NCBI GenBank assembly: GCA_002369025.1 | Contig: DFDV01000078.1 | Location: 380-13,746, forward strand | Length of the DNA: 13,367 nt | From: Treponema sp. UBA3819 | Lineage (GTDB): Bacteria > Spirochaetota > Spirochaetia > Treponematales > Treponemataceae | Direction of reading: 5' to 3' | Shown here: in pieces, positions 1-5,941 of the stretch | How the letters are laid out: the number at the start of each line of letters is the position of its first letter | How positions within the stretch are numbered: the first letter of the stretch is position 1 | Program-made: the position numbers and the translations under genes | The notes under the pieces: model-generated | The model's input: only the letters and a program-made list of their open reading frames with translations | Told to the model about the DNA's origin: nothing | Databases searched by the model: none

Positions 1-66
1 GTGTATTTCGTGTCCCTGGCTTGCCGTTAGTCTGTTTTTGTCCAGTTCATCTGTAATGTGCGCCAT
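1..66 (-). CDS. possible 5' end of a gene running off the window
   Basis: An open minus-strand frame starts with ATG at 66 and runs without a stop to the window edge, giving 22 codons (MAHITDELDKNR..., ending in GHEIH). The composition looks like an ordinary soluble protein start. No good ribosome binding site is visible upstream of the ATG, and 22 codons are too few to identify a family or to prove coding. If real, it is divergent from fabV and the repeat cluster at 111-275 lies between the two genes. The alternative is that this is simply non-coding flank. Confidence 0.25.
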   Translation of the reverse strand, partial: MAHITDELDKNRLTASQGHEIH

Positions 67-110
67 TTTTTCACATGCAATCGATTATCAGGCGGAGCCT
101 TTCCCCCGCT

Positions 111-275
111 AGGAACCACAGATGGACGGGGATTAACACGGATAAGGCACAGATAATATAATAAAAAATATCCGTGTCCCATCTGAGTCCATCCGTGTCT
201 ATCTGTGTCAAAACCACCCGGCCTGAGTCCATCCGTGTCCTATCAGAGTTCATCAGTGTTCATCTGAGTCAAAGC
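111..275. repeat. cluster of degenerate short repeats (ATCCGTGTC / ATCTGAGTCC type)
   Basis: The right part (170-270) holds near-copies of a 9-10 base word alternating as ATCCGTGTC (170-178, 191-199, 231-239) and TATCTGTGTC, CATCTGAGTC or TATCAGAGTT (179-188, 200-209, 241-250, 261-270). The left part (about 111-155: ACCACAGATGGA, ACACGGATAA, GCACAGATA) holds the same words in inverted orientation, so the whole forms a loose palindrome around an AT-rich centre at 152-170. This resembles the dispersed 'ACACGGATTAACACAGAT' type of intergenic repeat found in several bacterial phyla. It is not a CRISPR, because units are short, imperfect and contiguous. It lies immediately upstream of the fabV promoter. 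Confidence 0.7.
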
Positions 276-309
276 AACGACGGGGTGGGGAATTTTTCAC
301 TTCGACATA

Positions 310-338
310 TTGACGAAAAATGTCAGACTGGTTATGAT
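310..338 (+). promoter_or_regulatory. sigma-70-type promoter of fabV
   Basis: TTGACG at 310-315, a 17-base spacer, then TATGAT at 333-338. Each box differs from consensus at one base and the spacing is ideal. Transcription would begin near 345, giving a leader of about 24 bases with AGGAGA at 358-363 before the ATG at 369. The repeat cluster ends about 35 bases upstream of the -35 box. Confidence 0.75.
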
Positions 339-368
339 AGAAATATCATTATATTACAGGAGACTTCA

Positions 369-1598
369 ATGGCAGTAATTAAACCGATGGTTCGTTCAAA
401 CATTTGTATCAATGCCCATCCGATTGGATGCGCAAAGGACACGGTTCGTCAGATTGACTATGTGCTTTCTCAGAAAGCAAAACGCGGAATCAAGACACTC
501 AAAGAGGGTGGAAATGGTCCCAAAACAGTGCTGGTTCTCGGCTGTTCAACCGGATACGGACTTGCAAGCCGCATTTCTGCTGCATTTGAATACGGTGCAG
601 ATACCATTGGTGTTTCCTTTGAAAAAGAAGCAACAGAGACAAAGGGCGGTACTCCCGGCTGGTACAACAACATGCAGTTTGAAAAATCTGCAAAGGCTGC
701 CGGACTCAAGACAAGTACCTTTAACGCAGACGCATACAGCGATGAATGCCGCCAGACCGTTATCAACGAAGTAAAAAAATGGGGAACTAAATTCGACCTC
801 ATCATCTACTCACTGGCTTCTCCCGTCCGCACAGACCCCGACACAAAAGTTCTCTACAAATCAGTTTTAAAGCCGATTGGTGAAGTCTACAAGGGACCCT
901 CTCTGGACATGATGACCGGCAAGATGACCGAACTGGAAGCTCAGCCTGCAAGCGAAGAAGAAATTGCCAACACCGTAAAGGTTATGGGCGGCGAAGACTG
1001 GGAACGCTGGATTAAACAGCTTGGAGATGCAGGCGTTCTGGCAGACGGTTGCCGCACTATCGCCTACTCATACATCGGCCCCAAACTGAGCCATGCAATC
1101 TACCGCGACGGAACCATTGGTGCCGCAAAGAAAGATCTGGAAGCCCGCGCAAAGACAATCGATGCCCAGCTCAAGAAAATCGGCGGAGCAGCCTATGTCA
1201 GCGTAAACAAGGGCCTCATTACCCGTTCATCAGCAGTTATTCCGATTGTTGTTCTCTATCTGGGATGTCTTTTTAAGGTTCAGAAGGCACAGGGAAAGCA
1301 CGAAGGCTGTATCGAACAGATGGAACGCCTTTTTGCAGAACGCCTCTACACAGGTGCAAACAATTCTGCAGGCAAAGTGCCGGTTGATGAAGAAAATCGT
1401 ATCCGCATTGATGACTGGGAACTCGACCCCGAAACTCAGAAAATCATCGACGAAAAAATGGCAAAACTTACACAGGACACAATTTACGACGTTGTTGACC
1501 TGGACGGTATCCGCCACGACTTCCTTGCAATCAATGGCTTTGATGTAGAAGGCGTTGATTACGAAAAAGATCTGGCCCGCATGGACGTCATCGAATAA
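369..1598 (+). CDS. fabV: FabV-type trans-2-enoyl-CoA/ACP reductase (NADH)
   Basis: This 409-residue protein reduces the 2,3 double bond of trans-2-enoyl thioesters with NADH. The family acts in fatty acid elongation and, in treponemes, in the crotonyl-CoA to butyryl-CoA step. What shows it: an N-terminal MAVIKPMVRSNICINAHPIG, a nucleotide-binding GCSTGYGLASRI, SLASPVRTDPDT, VKVMGGEDWERWI, and the family's catalytic Tyr-x8-Lys as Y245-RDGTIGAA-K254. SVNKGLITR and NGFDVEG near the C-terminus are also family hallmarks. Usual length is about 400. The reading frame stays open upstream to 174, but the start at 369 is chosen because AGGAGA (358-363) sits five bases before it, a strong promoter precedes it, and family homology begins here. 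The gene is transcribed alone, with promoter 310-338 and terminator 1631-1668. It converges on the hydrolase gene. In vivo it may serve butyrate-type fermentation or lipid synthesis, which sequence alone does not settle. Confidence 0.95.
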   Translation: MAVIKPMVRSNICINAHPIGCAKDTVRQIDYVLSQKAKRGIKTLKEGGNGPKTVLVLGCSTGYGLASRISAAFEYGADTIGVSFEKEATETKGGTPGWYNNMQFEKSAKAAGLKTSTFNADAYSDECRQTVINEVKKWGTKFDLIIYSLASPVRTDPDTKVLYKSVLKPIGEVYKGPSLDMMTGKMTELEAQPASEEEIANTVKVMGGEDWERWIKQLGDAGVLADGCRTIAYSYIGPKLSHAIYRDGTIGAAKKDLEARAKTIDAQLKKIGGAAYVSVNKGLITRSSAVIPIVVLYLGCLFKVQKAQGKHEGCIEQMERLFAERLYTGANNSAGKVPVDEENRIRIDDWELDPETQKIIDEKMAKLTQDTIYDVVDLDGIRHDFLAINGFDVEGVDYEKDLARMDVIE

Positions 1599-1630
1599 TC
1601 CATAGATTTTACTTTGACTATTTTTTGTAC

Positions 1631-1668
1631 TGTCCGCCAGTGCTTATGTACCGGCGGACATTTTTTTT
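1631..1668 (+). terminator. intrinsic terminator of fabV
   Basis: An 8-bp perfect stem, TGTCCGCC (1631-1638) with GGCGGACA (1653-1660), is followed directly by eight T residues (1661-1668). It lies 32 bases after the fabV stop. On the minus strand the hairpin is followed by an A-run rather than T, so it should work for fabV only. Confidence 0.85.
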
Positions 1669-1713
1669 GCTTTTCAACAGCATGCAGAAAGGCTGTAACG
1701 GCTGTCCGCGGCT

Positions 1714-1754
1714 CGGTCACCCTCGGTGCGCTTTACGCACTCGCTCCGTGACCG
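1714..1754. repeat. REP-like imperfect hairpin
   Basis: CGGTCAC (1714-1720) pairs with GTGACCG (1748-1754), and GTGCG (1726-1730) pairs with CGCAC (1736-1740) around a CTTTA loop, with a mismatched middle. GC content is well above the neighbouring intergenic sequence. The form is that of a repetitive extragenic palindrome between convergent genes. No T-run follows on either strand, so it is not a standard terminator, though it could stabilise the 3' end of the hydrolase message. Whether it is repeated in the genome cannot be seen from one window. Confidence 0.55.
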
Positions 1755-1766
1755 CTCCCATCCGGG

Positions 1767-1865
1767 CTACTCGATTATTCCGATTTCTTTCAGCCAGGGA
1801 AGCGGGACCCCTGTGCCCGTGGTACAAACTACTCAATCATTCCGATTTCTTTCAGCCAGGGAAGC
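1767..1865. repeat. direct duplication of the hydrolase gene 3' end
   Basis: The last 37 bases of the hydrolase gene, including its TAG stop (1829-1865), recur at 1767-1803 in the same orientation with only two mismatches. The last 24 bases of the unit are identical (1780-1803 and 1842-1865). Read on the minus strand, the outer copy would still encode LPWLKEIG-IIE-stop, but it lies beyond the real stop and is untranslated. The copies are offset by 62 bases, and the outer one adjoins the REP-like hairpin. Confidence 0.85.
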
Positions 1866-2701
1866 AGTTTTTCGTCATTCCAGTGCTGGCTTTTCATAAT
1901 ATCACTATTTTTTTTCATTCCAAAGCCATGGTCACCCTGTTCGTACTGAACAAAAAGATGGGGAATCTTTTTTGCGGTAAGGGCTGCATCTAAGCGCAGG
2001 GAATTTTCAAAAAGCACTACAGAATCATCCCGGCAGGCAAGCAGAAAAACAGGCGGCATGTCATCGGGAATCTGCAGTTCCATGGAAAAACGGTCTTTAT
2101 CTTCCTGTGTCTGCTTTTTGTGCAGCAGGCTTTTGCGTGACCTCTTGTGGGCAATATCATCCTGCATGGAAACAACAGGGTAAATGGGCATGACAAAATT
2201 CGGGCGGACGCTCACTTCTTTGTGCAGACCCAGTTTTTCCAGTTCACTTGTATTACCAAAGGCTCCTGCCATGGTCACCAGATGACCGCCCGCACTGTAA
2301 CCGATTGCCCCGATTTTTTCCGGGTCAATGTTATATTCTTCTGCATGTTCGCGGATATAGGCAATCGCCATCTGAATGTCTTCCAGCATGGCGGGATGGT
2401 GGTGGTGGTTGTAGGACACCCGGTAGCGGAGTGTAAAGGCACTCATTCCAATGGAATTGAACCAGTCCTGGGAATCAAATCCTTCGTGGGGCATACCCAG
2501 ATGATGGTAGCTTCCTCCCGGACAGATAACTACGGCGGCCGTTTTCTTTCCGTCTGCCCGCTTTACGACAGAGGGGTAGAGAATAGTGTCCCGCACATTC
2601 ACTTCCATTCCCGGCACATCTTCCCAGAGGAAAATGCGTTCCCGGGCAGAGAGGGGAAAAAGCCAGAGAATCATCATCAGGGCAAAGAAGTATTTTTTCA
2701 T
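1829..2701 (-). CDS. secreted alpha/beta-hydrolase (esterase/lipase family)
   Basis: A 290-residue protein whose signal peptide covers residues 1 to about 19 (MKKYFFALMMILWLFPLSA), so it should act outside the cytoplasm. The fold is that of carbohydrate-type esterases often annotated as acetyl-xylan or feruloyl esterase-like or 'endo-xylanase B-like'. The oxyanion region is ICPGGSYHHLG (59-69), the nucleophile elbow GYSAGGH has Ser136, and the acid (Asp225/Asp226, in ACRDDSVV) and His258 (GDHGFGM) complete the triad. A natural run of four histidines lies at 99-102. It begins 32 bases after the FabF-like ketosynthase stop on the same strand and has no promoter of its own that I can see, so it is probably co-transcribed. 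No clear ribosome binding site precedes the ATG. The substrate is unknown: plant cell-wall esters are the usual guess, and a role in the neighbouring acyl pathway is also possible. Its last 37 bases are duplicated downstream. Confidence 0.85.
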   Translation of the reverse strand: MKKYFFALMMILWLFPLSARERIFLWEDVPGMEVNVRDTILYPSVVKRADGKKTAAVVICPGGSYHHLGMPHEGFDSQDWFNSIGMSAFTLRYRVSYNHHHHPAMLEDIQMAIAYIREHAEEYNIDPEKIGAIGYSAGGHLVTMAGAFGNTSELEKLGLHKEVSVRPNFVMPIYPVVSMQDDIAHKRSRKSLLHKKQTQEDKDRFSMELQIPDDMPPVFLLACRDDSVVLFENSLRLDAALTAKKIPHLFVQYEQGDHGFGMKKNSDIMKSQHWNDEKLLPWLKEIGMIE

Positions 2702-2733
2702 ACAGTCAGACCGGTAAAAATCAGCAGATATAA

Positions 2734-3981
2734 TTACACGCGTTTGAAAATCAAACTGGTGTTAATGCCGCCAAAGGCAAAGTTATTGTTCATCACGTAG
2801 TCTGTCTTGATTTCGCGGCCGTCTCCGGTGATGTAGTCCAGGGGGGCGCAGGCGGGGTCAACTTCCTTTAAGTTCAGGTTGGGCATAAACCAGCCTTCCC
2901 TCATCATCTCTATGGTGAGCCAGGACTCAATGGCACCGCAGGCTCCCAGGGTATGGCCGATGTAATTCTTTACGGTACTTACGGGAACCGCCCGCTTAAA
3001 GACATCATAGGTTGCGCCGGTTTCAGTAACATCGCCGGCGGTAGTGCCTGTGCCGTGTGTATTTATGTAGCCGATTTCACTTCCGTCCAGGCCGGCGTCG
3101 TCCAGGGCCAGCTGCAGGGCGCGGGCGATGGTGGGGCGGTTGGGGCTGGTGATGTGGGTGCCGTCTGTGGTGGTGCCAAAGCCGACTATTTCCGCATAGA
3201 TTTTTGCACCGCGTTTTACAGCATGCTCATAGTCTTCTAGAATAAGTGTGCCTGCGCCTTCTCCCAGAACTAGTCCGTCGCGGTGGAGGTCGTATGCGCT
3301 GGGAGTAAGTTCCGGCGTATCATTTTTTGTTGAAGTAGAAAAAAGCGTGTCAAAGGTGGCCGTATCCATGGTGCAGAATTCTTCCGCTCCGCCTGCAATC
3401 ATCATGTCCTGCAAGCCGGCACGGATTGTTTCGTAGGCATAGCCGATGGAAATTGAGCCAGAAGTACAGGCGGTGTTTGTGGTGATGATGCGGCCGGTCA
3501 GGTGGTAGTAGACTTCCAGATTGCAGGCGCAGGTCTGGGGCATTGCCTTGATGTAGGTGGTAGAGCCCACTTTGCTGGTGTCATTGGTGACGAGCATGGA
3601 ATACATTTCCATAAGGGAGTCTACGCTTCCGATGGAAGAACCGTAGGCAATTCCTGTTCTGCCCTGAGTAATTTCTTCATTTCCCAGCATGCCGCTGTCT
3701 GCAAGGGCATTGTCTGTGGCTACCAGAGCCATCTGGGCTACGCGACCCATACCGCGGATTGATTTGCGGGGATATTTTTCACGGTCAATTTCAAAATCAA
3801 CAGGAACGGCAAGGCGTGTATTCATCAGGGGATATTTTTCATCCCAATCTTTCATATAGCGGACAAAATTTTTCTTTGCCTTTAAGTTTTTCAGTGCGGT
3901 GGGCCAGTCATTACCCAGTGCGCTTACTGCGCCACAGCCGGTTACTACAACTCTCCGGCCTTTTTTTGTCGTATAGTCCAT
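2734..3981 (-). CDS. FabF-like beta-ketoacyl-ACP synthase, ApeR-type
   Basis: A 415-residue condensing enzyme that would extend an acyl chain by decarboxylative condensation with malonyl-ACP. The catalytic triad is present: Cys172 (NTACTSGS), His309 (NTHGTGT) and His343 (IGHTLGACGA), with Lys338 and the C-terminal NNNFAFGGINTSL loop. The region at about residues 41-80 (RYMKDWDEKY, MNTRLAVPVDFEI, YPRKSIRGMGRV) resembles the ketosynthase at the end of aryl-polyene clusters (ApeR) more than housekeeping FabF, judged from memory. The frame opens at 4065, but the ATG at 3981 is chosen: GGAG stands eight bases before it, the -10 box at 4014-4009 lies inside the longer frame, and homology starts at GRRVVVTG. 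It is followed closely by the hydrolase. The other ape-like genes lie 3.2 kb away on the same strand, beyond two genes of opposite direction. Confidence 0.88.
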   Translation of the reverse strand: MDYTTKKGRRVVVTGCGAVSALGNDWPTALKNLKAKKNFVRYMKDWDEKYPLMNTRLAVPVDFEIDREKYPRKSIRGMGRVAQMALVATDNALADSGMLGNEEITQGRTGIAYGSSIGSVDSLMEMYSMLVTNDTSKVGSTTYIKAMPQTCACNLEVYYHLTGRIITTNTACTSGSISIGYAYETIRAGLQDMMIAGGAEEFCTMDTATFDTLFSTSTKNDTPELTPSAYDLHRDGLVLGEGAGTLILEDYEHAVKRGAKIYAEIVGFGTTTDGTHITSPNRPTIARALQLALDDAGLDGSEIGYINTHGTGTTAGDVTETGATYDVFKRAVPVSTVKNYIGHTLGACGAIESWLTIEMMREGWFMPNLNLKEVDPACAPLDYITGDGREIKTDYVMNNNFAFGGINTSLIFKRV

Positions 3982-4008
3982 CTGCTTTTCTCCAAAATTA
4001 ACATTACT

Positions 4009-4037
4009 ATTATATTGGAAAAATGAATGTTTCACAA
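4009..4037 (-). promoter_or_regulatory. promoter of the FabF-like gene, overlapping the transporter start
   Basis: On the minus strand, TTGTGA (4037-4032) is followed by a 17-base spacer and a perfect TATAAT (4014-4009). Transcription would begin near 4002, about 20 bases before the ATG at 3981. The -35 box lies within the first codons of the transporter gene (start 4027), so the two divergent genes share 45 bases of intergenic DNA and their initiation regions overlap. No comparably good plus-strand promoter is visible for the transporter. Confidence 0.6.
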
Positions 4038-5811
4038 TATAATGATTGGTATGACTATGACGCAAATGATTGAAACCTTAGTTGGCGGTAGCCTTTCCTC
4101 TGATGCAACGCAAACCTTTATGGCGGTTATTGGCATTTTGGCAGCAGGCATTGTGCTTCTTCTTGTGCTTTGTGTATACCTCTGGCATATCAAGGAAAGC
4201 CGTAATGAGCGCACCTTTACGCTGACTCGTGACGGACTTTCAGAACAGAGTGAAAAAATACATGCACAACTCATGCAGCTCAAGGCCACCAAAAATGAAA
4301 CGAATACAACGCTTTTGCTTTTGGAAGAAATTGTCATGCGTATGCATAGTCAATGGGAAGAGGCTTTGACAGCCCGCGTAGAAAAATTTTTGGGCGATGT
4401 CCGCGTCATTCTTTCATCTCATGGAGAGGCCTTTAATCCATTTGAGCGGACGAGGGATGAGGATGCTGAAAGCGAAGAACATCTGCGTGATTTGATTTTT
4501 CAGGCGAACAGGGCAAAGCTTTCCTATACGCGGCGAAACGGAAAAAACATCGTAACGGTAACGGCTCATGCGGCAGGCAGCCGCTCGATGTACTACACCT
4601 TGGGCGCAATGGTGCTGGGGTTTTTGTTCGGCTTTTGCATGAAGGCTTTTCCCATGGAGGTCAGTACTTTTATTTCGGAGACAGTGCTTTCAACAATACA
4701 GACTTTGTTTATGAATGCGCTTTCCTTTATGCTGGCACCGGTGCTTTTCTTTTCGCTGGTGTCGGGATTTGCTTCGCTTACCAGTGGATCGGATTTGGGC
4801 AGAATCGGCGGCAAAGTCCTTGCCATGTATTTTGGCACGACGGTTTTTGCGATTCTGCTGGCTTTTGGACTGGGAAGCATATTCTTTGCAAATGCCTCGC
4901 CCATGCCTTTCCTAACGATGCCTATGGAAGATTTTCCAATGCATGAGGCATTTTCCATTCAGCAATTCATTCTTGATATCATTCCGCAAAATGTCGTCAA
5001 TCCGATTACAGAAGGAAATATGCTTCAGATTATTCTTGTTGCGATATGTATCGGTGTTTCGTTGACGGCACTGGGAGAAAAAGTTTCTAGTATTCGGGCA
5101 TTATTTATAGAAGCAAATGAACTCTTCCTAAAAATGATGAGCGCGGTTATCGTGTTCATGCCCTTTGTTGTCTTTTCATCCATGGCGGTGCTGACTTTTA
5201 CCAGTGAATCAAAAAGCCTTCTGATGCTGCTTGTCTATCTGCTTGCGCTGACCATGGGCGGTCTGATTCTCTTCCTTACGTATGCACTGCTGATTCTTTT
5301 TTTCGGGCGGATTTCTCCCCTTGCCTATGTAAGAAAGGCGATGGTGTATCTGCTTACTCCTTTTATGCTTGCTAGCAGTAGCGGATGTATTCCCATGACC
5401 ATTGACTTTTGTCGGAAAAAACTGGGGGTGTCAAATAAGATTACTTCCTTTGCCATTCCCTTGGGCGCAACGATAAATATGAATGGAGCGGCGCTGTCTT
5501 TGGTTCTGGCAATACTTTTGCTTGCAAAAATAACGGGAACGCCCTTAACGTCCGTGATGTATCTACGCATCGGTTTTTTAGCACTTTTGGCTTCCATAGG
5601 CGCGTCAGGAGTTCCCAATGCCGGTATCATCATACTTGCCATGATGCTTTCTGTAACGGGAATCCCTGTCGCTTCCATGGGCTATCTCTTGGGCATTTGG
5701 AATATTATGGACCGCATTGCTACCGCAATAAACGTGAACGGAGATATTTCTGCATCGGTGATTGTGGCACAGAGCGAAAAGGAACTGGACTTATCGCTCT
5801 ACAAAGCATAG
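4027..5811 (+). CDS. DAACS-family symporter with N-terminal RsbW-like domain
   Basis: This 594-residue inner-membrane protein has two parts. Residues about 190-590 are a sodium/proton:amino acid or dicarboxylate symporter (SDF/GltP family), with HP1 SSSGCIP (450-456), TM7 ATINMNGAAL (481-490), HP2 GASGVPNAG (525-533) and TM8 DRIATAINVNGD (562-573). Ahead of it are one membrane helix (about 31-53) and a cytosolic domain (about 62-180) resembling an RsbW/SpoIIAB anti-sigma ATPase: LLLLEEIVMRM, VRVILSSHGEAFNPFE, then RAKLSYTRRNGKNIVTV. Its N-box Asn, G1 Asp and glycine-rich G2 appear missing, so it may bind a STAS partner without using ATP. In the transport core, the position of GltPh Arg397 is Ala565 and that of Asp312 is Asn486, while Asp562 (Asp394) and Asp573 (Asp405) remain. 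This argues for a neutral rather than acidic substrate. The start has GGAAAA six bases upstream. The next gene encodes a STAS protein. Confidence 0.85.
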   Translation: MFHNIMIGMTMTQMIETLVGGSLSSDATQTFMAVIGILAAGIVLLLVLCVYLWHIKESRNERTFTLTRDGLSEQSEKIHAQLMQLKATKNETNTTLLLLEEIVMRMHSQWEEALTARVEKFLGDVRVILSSHGEAFNPFERTRDEDAESEEHLRDLIFQANRAKLSYTRRNGKNIVTVTAHAAGSRSMYYTLGAMVLGFLFGFCMKAFPMEVSTFISETVLSTIQTLFMNALSFMLAPVLFFSLVSGFASLTSGSDLGRIGGKVLAMYFGTTVFAILLAFGLGSIFFANASPMPFLTMPMEDFPMHEAFSIQQFILDIIPQNVVNPITEGNMLQIILVAICIGVSLTALGEKVSSIRALFIEANELFLKMMSAVIVFMPFVVFSSMAVLTFTSESKSLLMLLVYLLALTMGGLILFLTYALLILFFGRISPLAYVRKAMVYLLTPFMLASSSGCIPMTIDFCRKKLGVSNKITSFAIPLGATINMNGAALSLVLAILLLAKITGTPLTSVMYLRIGFLALLASIGASGVPNAGIIILAMMLSVTGIPVASMGYLLGIWNIMDRIATAINVNGDISASVIVAQSEKELDLSLYKA

Positions 5812-5825
5812 AAACCCCTGTTTCT
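5810..5825 (+). other. small inverted repeat at the transporter stop codon
   Basis: AGAAAC (5810-5815) and GTTTCT (5820-5825) form a 6-bp perfect stem with a CCCT loop that includes the last bases of the TAG stop. A T-rich stretch (TTCTTTTT, 5837-5844) comes about 12 bases later, too far for a standard intrinsic terminator. It could be a weak end for the transporter message. Confidence 0.3.
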
Positions 5826-5854
5826 GGCTGAGCGGCCTTCTTTTTGCCCTAGCA

Positions 5855-5883
5855 TTGACCGCGGATTACCTTGATAGTATAGT
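5855..5883 (+). promoter_or_regulatory. sigma-70-type promoter of the STAS-kinase gene
   Basis: TTGACC (5855-5860), a 17-base spacer and TATAGT (5878-5883) form a near-consensus promoter in the 130-base gap after the transporter. The start would be near 5890, giving a leader of about 50 bases with GGAGGA at 5928-5933. The STAS-kinase gene can thus be expressed separately from the transporter. Confidence 0.72.
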
Positions 5884-5941
5884 AGGATGATAGACCTGAC
5901 TTGAAAAACAGTATGAAACAATTTTCTGGAGGAATAGCATA

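Noticed and set aside
111..275. CRISPR array
   Set aside because: Units are 9-10 bases, imperfect, contiguous and in both orientations, with no spacers of uniform length and no cas genes.
174..368. A 65-residue N-terminal extension of FabV
   Set aside because: The frame is open by chance through the repeat cluster and promoter. A canonical ribosome binding site and the family's N-terminus fix the start at 369.
1625..1993. A 122-residue plus-strand reading frame
   Set aside because: It runs through the terminator, the REP-like hairpin and the antisense end of the hydrolase; the composition is not protein-like.
2147..2800. A 217-residue plus-strand reading frame
   Set aside because: It lies antisense to the hydrolase and the end of the ketosynthase, has no ribosome binding site and looks like a codon-bias shadow.
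3982..4065. A longer FabF-like protein starting at 4065
   Set aside because: The extension contains the promoter and GGAG site and has no family similarity; it also overlaps the transporter start.
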